Shown: positions 5,982-8,869 of the stretch, one piece after another
How the letters are laid out: every line of letters starts with the position of its first letter
Position numbering within the stretch: position 1 is the first letter of the stretch
Assembly: GCA_003509845.1 (NCBI GenBank)
Contig: DOMR01000169.1
Location: 1-8,869, forward strand
DNA length: 8,869 nucleotides
Direction of reading: 5' to 3'
Source of the DNA: Chitinophagaceae bacterium
Lineage (GTDB): Bacteria; Bacteroidota; Bacteroidia; Chitinophagales; Chitinophagaceae
Notes under the pieces: model-generated
What the model was told of the DNA's origin: nothing
Databases searched by the model: none
The model's input: only the letters and a program-made list of their open reading frames with translations
Translations under genes and position numbers: made by a program

Positions 5982-6605
5982 TTAATTCATATCAAATATC
6001 AAATGAGAATTTTTTAATAATGGATTAAAATAATTATTTAAAGCTTTTACATAGTTTTTAGCTTTAAGATTAACTCCAAGCATTGCTTCCTCGAAAAGAA
6101 TTTTATTAGTCAGTTGAGAAAGATTTTCAATATTTTCTTTTTCAATTTTAGTTGGTTCACGCTTTTCCTTCATGATTTTTATGAGGTCCTTAAAATTACT
6201 ATTTAATTTTCTTCCTGACATTATCATTTTTGCTGTTCGATCACTCATTGACACAATTAAAATTACTCTAGCTTCTTCTTGATCTGTATGCCATTTATTA
6301 GAAAGACTATCCGTGAATAGATCAAATTTTGAAGTATTATTATCATAATACTCTGGCGTCACAAAAGCAACTTGGATTTTTAATTTAATAGATCTAAAGA
6401 TTGAATCAATACTTTTATGAAGTAACTGAATTTCATTTTCCGAAAAAAACTTCTCAGCATCGACTATTTGATTTTTATATACAGGAAGGATAAATCTATT
6501 TTCAACATCAATAGAGTTATTCTTCAACTTAGCTGTATCAAAATTGGTCTGAGCATTTAAATTACTAAAGAAAAGTAACAGTAAAATAAGTATTTTTATT
6601 TTCAT
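5982..6605 (-). CDS. Secreted TPM-domain protein
   Basis: 207 residues with a Sec signal peptide at 1-18 (MKIKILILLLLFFSNLNA, then Q). Residues about 46-180 look like a TPM (TLP18.3/Psb32/MOLO-1) domain. The signs are QIVDAEKFFSENEIQLLHKSIDSIFRS at the start, a KIQVAFVTPEYYD strand, a FTDSLSNKWHTDQ helix, then RVILIVSMSDRTAKMIMSGRKL matching the family's 'LL...dR...i..G' core. In other organisms TPM domains serve photosystem II repair or membrane-protein assembly; in Bacteroidota the role is mostly unknown. Unlike many bacterial TPM proteins it has no C-terminal transmembrane helix or Gly-rich tail, so it should be a soluble periplasmic protein. It is very AT-rich and Lys/Asn-rich. It lies 81 bp after the DUF885 gene and 108 bp before the M28 gene on the same strand, without terminators between, so a shared transcript is possible. 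Confidence 0.75.
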   Translation of the reverse strand: MKIKILILLLLFFSNLNAQTNFDTAKLKNNSIDVENRFILPVYKNQIVDAEKFFSENEIQLLHKSIDSIFRSIKLKIQVAFVTPEYYDNNTSKFDLFTDSLSNKWHTDQEEARVILIVSMSDRTAKMIMSGRKLNSNFKDLIKIMKEKREPTKIEKENIENLSQLTNKILFEEAMLGVNLKAKNYVKALNNYFNPLLKNSHLIFDMN

Positions 6606-6686
6606 AAATATATTTTTAGAAATAGTTTATAGTTCATTTCAGTGATTAAATTAGAGTCTATGGAATGATAGTACTTCTTGTTAATT

Positions 6687-8489
6687 TCAACGTTGTTTAT
6701 TCGCCCACTCATCCATTGAATTTTCCAGTATTTGCAAAGGCATACCACCATTTTTTAATAATTCATCATGAAATGCAGCAAGATTGAATTTATCACCAAG
6801 TAACGTGCTGTATTTATTTCTAAGTTCCCATATTTTTAAAGCTCCGGTTTTATAACTTAATGCCTGCCCGGGATAGACCATATAGCGTTCAATTTCTGCA
6901 ACTGCTCCTTCTTCACTGATGGCTTCGTTTTCCATGGAATAAGTAATCGCCTGTTCCCTTGTCATTTTACCGGTATGCATAGCAACATCCACTACCAACC
7001 TAATAGCCCGATGCATTTCTTTGCCCAGTGCGCCGACATACTGATAAGGGTCTGTATACAATCCAAGTTCTTTACCCAAGCTTTCACAATACAAAGCATA
7101 GCCTTCACCATATGCACCATACAAAATAAAACGACGGAAAGATGGAAGTACAGTATTTTCTGTTTGTATACTTGTTTGGTAATGATGGCCAGGTATAGCT
7201 TCATGAAGGAAAAGACTTTCCATACCGGCAGTAACATTAAATTTTGTAGCATCTACAATGGGGATGTAAAATATACCTGGACGGCTTCCGTCAGGTAAGC
7301 CTGCATAATATTCTGCACTAGCACTTGCTGCACGAAAAGCTTCTGTTTGCCTGATCTCGAATCTTGTTTTTGGGGTAAGCGTAAACATTTTTTTCAGATT
7401 GGGTTCAATCTTTGTTTGTATATTCCTATGAGCCTCTAAAACTTCCTCTGCAGTTTTAAATGGCATAAATTGCTTGTCATTTTTCATGAAATTAAAAAAA
7501 GAATCAAGACTACCTTTAAACTTTATCTGTGTTTTTATTTCCTCCATTGCGGCTCTAATCCGTTTTACTTCTGTCAGCCCGGTTTGATATATTTCTTCAG
7601 GTGTTTTATCGGTTGTGGTCCAGAACTTTACCAGGTAGGAATAAAGTTTATCACCATTTGGCAATGCATTGATACCGGTAGTTATTCTTGTTTTTGGTAA
7701 ATATTCTGCTTGTAAAAAATTGCCCAGTTTTTTATACGCAGGTACAATTTCATTTTTTATCATATCTACATATGCTGCCGTTAATCTTTCCTTTTCTGCT
7801 TTGCTGAAAGAAGCCGGCATCAACTGAATCGGGCCATAAAATAAACTCTTGGTTACATCAGTTGTAACAAGGTTAAACATTTGAGGAATCATTTTTATTA
7901 CCACAACTCTTGGTAGCACATAATCTATAGCCATCCCTTTTTTAAAATAAACGATTGCGCTATCTGACCAAGCCGAAAAAGCAGTTGCTCGTTCTAACCA
8001 GTTATCATAATCTGCAACGGTTTTAAAGGGTTGATTACCCGAGCCGGAACCCATTTGACCGAAAAAAAGCGGAACACCGCTAAACTGATCAAAAGGCATA
8101 TAGGCATTATTATTTTTATCGGGACTTCCCAAAAAATTTACTTCTAGTCCTGCTAATCCCATATCCATTTCATATATAAATATCTGGTAACTCTTTTTAT
8201 CATTATCATTTAGTGTTGCAGGATCAAATTTATTGATGGCAGTTTTGTATCGGGTAAAAAAATCTTTTAATTTAGCACGGTAGCTATCCGTAAAGTCAGC
8301 TGGAAGCAGGTTATTAAATCGGGTATCTCCATTAGCAGTTGCTTCAAGTGGTAACAAGTGCATCCTTTCATTATAATATTCATCAAGCATTGATGTCAGT
8401 GCTGCATTGGTAGCTGTCGGCTGTTGGTTTGTGTTAGAATTACAACCTCCAATAACAATTATTATTAATAGGTAAATTATATTTTTCAT
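6687..8489 (-). CDS. DUF885 family lipoprotein, putative zinc peptidase
   Basis: 600 residues, typical for the family. The signal peptide (MKNIIYLLIIIVIGGC) ends in lipobox IGGC with Cys16, followed by an Asn/Gln/Thr-rich linker. The body is a long, mainly helical DUF885 domain (about 30-595). Its hallmark is LHEAIPGHHYQ, with His429, Glu430, His435 and His436. EGYALYCE follows at 462-469, with a distant Glu that could complete a gluzincin-like zinc site. Other conserved elements are HRAIRLVVD (493-501) and YPGQALSYKTG (539-549). DUF885 proteins resemble M3-like helical metallopeptidases, and the motif supports hydrolase activity, but no substrate can be named. It is the first gene of the minus-strand run DUF885-TPM-M28. 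The ATG at 8489 gives the complete lipoprotein signal. Its promoter should lie in 8490-8700; no clear -33/-7 pair was seen. Confidence 0.92.
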   Translation of the reverse strand: MKNIIYLLIIIVIGGCNSNTNQQPTATNAALTSMLDEYYNERMHLLPLEATANGDTRFNNLLPADFTDSYRAKLKDFFTRYKTAINKFDPATLNDNDKKSYQIFIYEMDMGLAGLEVNFLGSPDKNNNAYMPFDQFSGVPLFFGQMGSGSGNQPFKTVADYDNWLERATAFSAWSDSAIVYFKKGMAIDYVLPRVVVIKMIPQMFNLVTTDVTKSLFYGPIQLMPASFSKAEKERLTAAYVDMIKNEIVPAYKKLGNFLQAEYLPKTRITTGINALPNGDKLYSYLVKFWTTTDKTPEEIYQTGLTEVKRIRAAMEEIKTQIKFKGSLDSFFNFMKNDKQFMPFKTAEEVLEAHRNIQTKIEPNLKKMFTLTPKTRFEIRQTEAFRAASASAEYYAGLPDGSRPGIFYIPIVDATKFNVTAGMESLFLHEAIPGHHYQTSIQTENTVLPSFRRFILYGAYGEGYALYCESLGKELGLYTDPYQYVGALGKEMHRAIRLVVDVAMHTGKMTREQAITYSMENEAISEEGAVAEIERYMVYPGQALSYKTGALKIWELRNKYSTLLGDKFNLAAFHDELLKNGGMPLQILENSMDEWANKQR

Positions 8490-8626
8490 ACGTGTTGGTT
8501 TAGAAATAAGGTATAGCCTATTTCAATTATTTAATAAGAGTCAAAGGAATAATAGAGATTACAGGAATTGTAAATAGAGCTGTTGCGTTAGAATTGCAAT
8601 AGAGTAAGTGATTTACTTTTAAAAGG

Positions 8627-8655
8627 TAATTAATATATTTTAATAATTAATATAT
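8627..8655. repeat. 12-bp AT direct repeat upstream of the DUF885 gene
   Basis: TAATTAATATAT occurs at 8627-8638 and again at 8644-8655, starts 17 bp apart. It lies about 140 bp upstream of the DUF885 start and 50 bp before the right 154-bp repeat. It could be paired regulator sites, but this 217-bp spacer is AT-rich and chance is a real alternative. Nothing else is recognised in 8490-8705. Confidence 0.3.
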
Positions 8656-8705
8656 CCCACCTTTATAGTCTATTATTTTATTGTAAACATGACTTGAATT
8701 CTGAT

Positions 8706-8859
8706 ATACCTCTGTGTGAGGAAAACACCCCCTGAAATCGGTCCAAATCGGTTGATTTCGGTTTAGTGAAATCATAACTAACTACAAATCAACGCGTTCA
8801 TTTTCTCAAAAAATCTTCATAACCCTGAGGTCCCGGGTTCAAATCCCGGTCTCGCTACA
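8706..8859 (+). repeat. Right copy of the 154-bp direct repeat ending in a tRNA 3' half
   Basis: Gap-free partner of 1087-1240. The final 74 bp (8786-8859) are identical, including palindrome AACGCGTT (8791-8798), the A-rich tract and the tRNA remnant; differences are confined to the outer arm. This copy keeps a cleaner internal pattern of ATCGGT-type repeats (8738-8760). The sequence after it (8860 on) differs from that after the left copy, lacking the twin hairpins and terminator in the ten bases visible, so the repeat ends exactly at the tRNA tail. Confidence 0.85.
8816..8859 (+). pseudogene. 3' half of a tRNA-Met (CAT), second copy, 5' half absent
   Basis: Base-for-base identical to the left remnant: loop TTCATAA, stem strand CCCTG, AGGTC, a T-arm with a perfect 5-bp stem, TCTCGCT, discriminator A. 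Again the upstream arm replaces the D-arm and 5' acceptor strand, so it is not a functional tRNA. Complete conservation of a non-functional tRNA half at two sites suggests recent duplication or integrase-mediated copying rather than old decay. Confidence 0.75.
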
Positions 8860-8869
8860 TGAAAATCAA

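Larger units (their letters stand above)
1241..8859. mobile_element. Candidate integrated element or accreted island between tRNA-tailed repeats
   Basis: The unit from just after the left tRNA tail to the end of the right tRNA tail is 7,619 bp. Serial integration at a tRNA 3' end is expected to give tRNA fragment, element, arm plus tRNA fragment, and both junctions seen here carry the same arm plus fragment. All five genes inside are on one strand, while the left flank differs. No integrase, relaxase or transposase gene is visible, so mobility would have to come from elsewhere. Alternatively the 154-bp sequence is a dispersed repeat and the interval is not one unit. The boundaries are inferred. 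Confidence 0.35.

Noticed and set aside
6975..7700. Open frames on the plus strand and in a second minus frame within the DUF885 gene
   Set aside because: They are shadows of the well-supported 600-residue DUF885 frame and show no independent motifs.
1087..8859. CRISPR array or classical insertion sequence
   Set aside because: The repeats are not short and regularly spaced, there is no transposase frame, and no terminal inverted repeats with target duplications were seen.

Overview
The window looks like an AT-rich accessory stretch from a Bacteroidota genome, perhaps close to the Chitinophagaceae or Sphingobacteriaceae. The clues are short lipoprotein signal peptides, a FAS1 lipoprotein, an M28 peptidase with a PA-like insert, a DUF885 protein, an AAA ATPase with DUF4143, and weak ribosome binding sites. 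The lineage is inferred from gene content and style only.

Left flank (1-1086). A truncated FAS1 (fasciclin) lipoprotein on the minus strand and a four-helix membrane protein on the plus strand diverge from a 290-bp AT-rich spacer. An imperfect inverted repeat lies just upstream of the membrane-protein gene.

Central block (1087-8859). This block is bounded by two 154-bp direct repeats, 1087-1240 and 8706-8859, offset by exactly 7,619 bp with no indels. Each ends in the 3' half of a CAT-anticodon (Met-type) tRNA: anticodon loop, T-arm, acceptor 3' strand and discriminator base. Neither has a 5' half. This is the expected footprint of DNA accreted at the 3' end of a tRNA gene. No integrase or transposase is visible. 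Between the repeats every gene is on the minus strand. In transcription order they are a DUF885 lipoprotein with a HEAIPGHH motif, a secreted TPM-domain protein, an M28 metallopeptidase lipoprotein with its own terminator, and a secreted alpha/beta hydrolase. A non-coding, hairpin-rich gap follows, then an AAA/DUF4143 ATPase. The ATPase's last codons run through a terminator hairpin next to the left repeat.

Short relatives of the repeat's outer end (core CTGYGYGAGG) recur at 3043, 3119 and 4123, always between genes and on the same strand. The central block may therefore be several inserted units with decayed borders. Four of its five genes encode exported proteins, three of them predicted hydrolases, so the cargo looks like an envelope or periplasmic peptide and ester degradation set. 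A joint pathway cannot be shown from sequence. Base composition differs strongly among neighbours, which suggests a mosaic origin.
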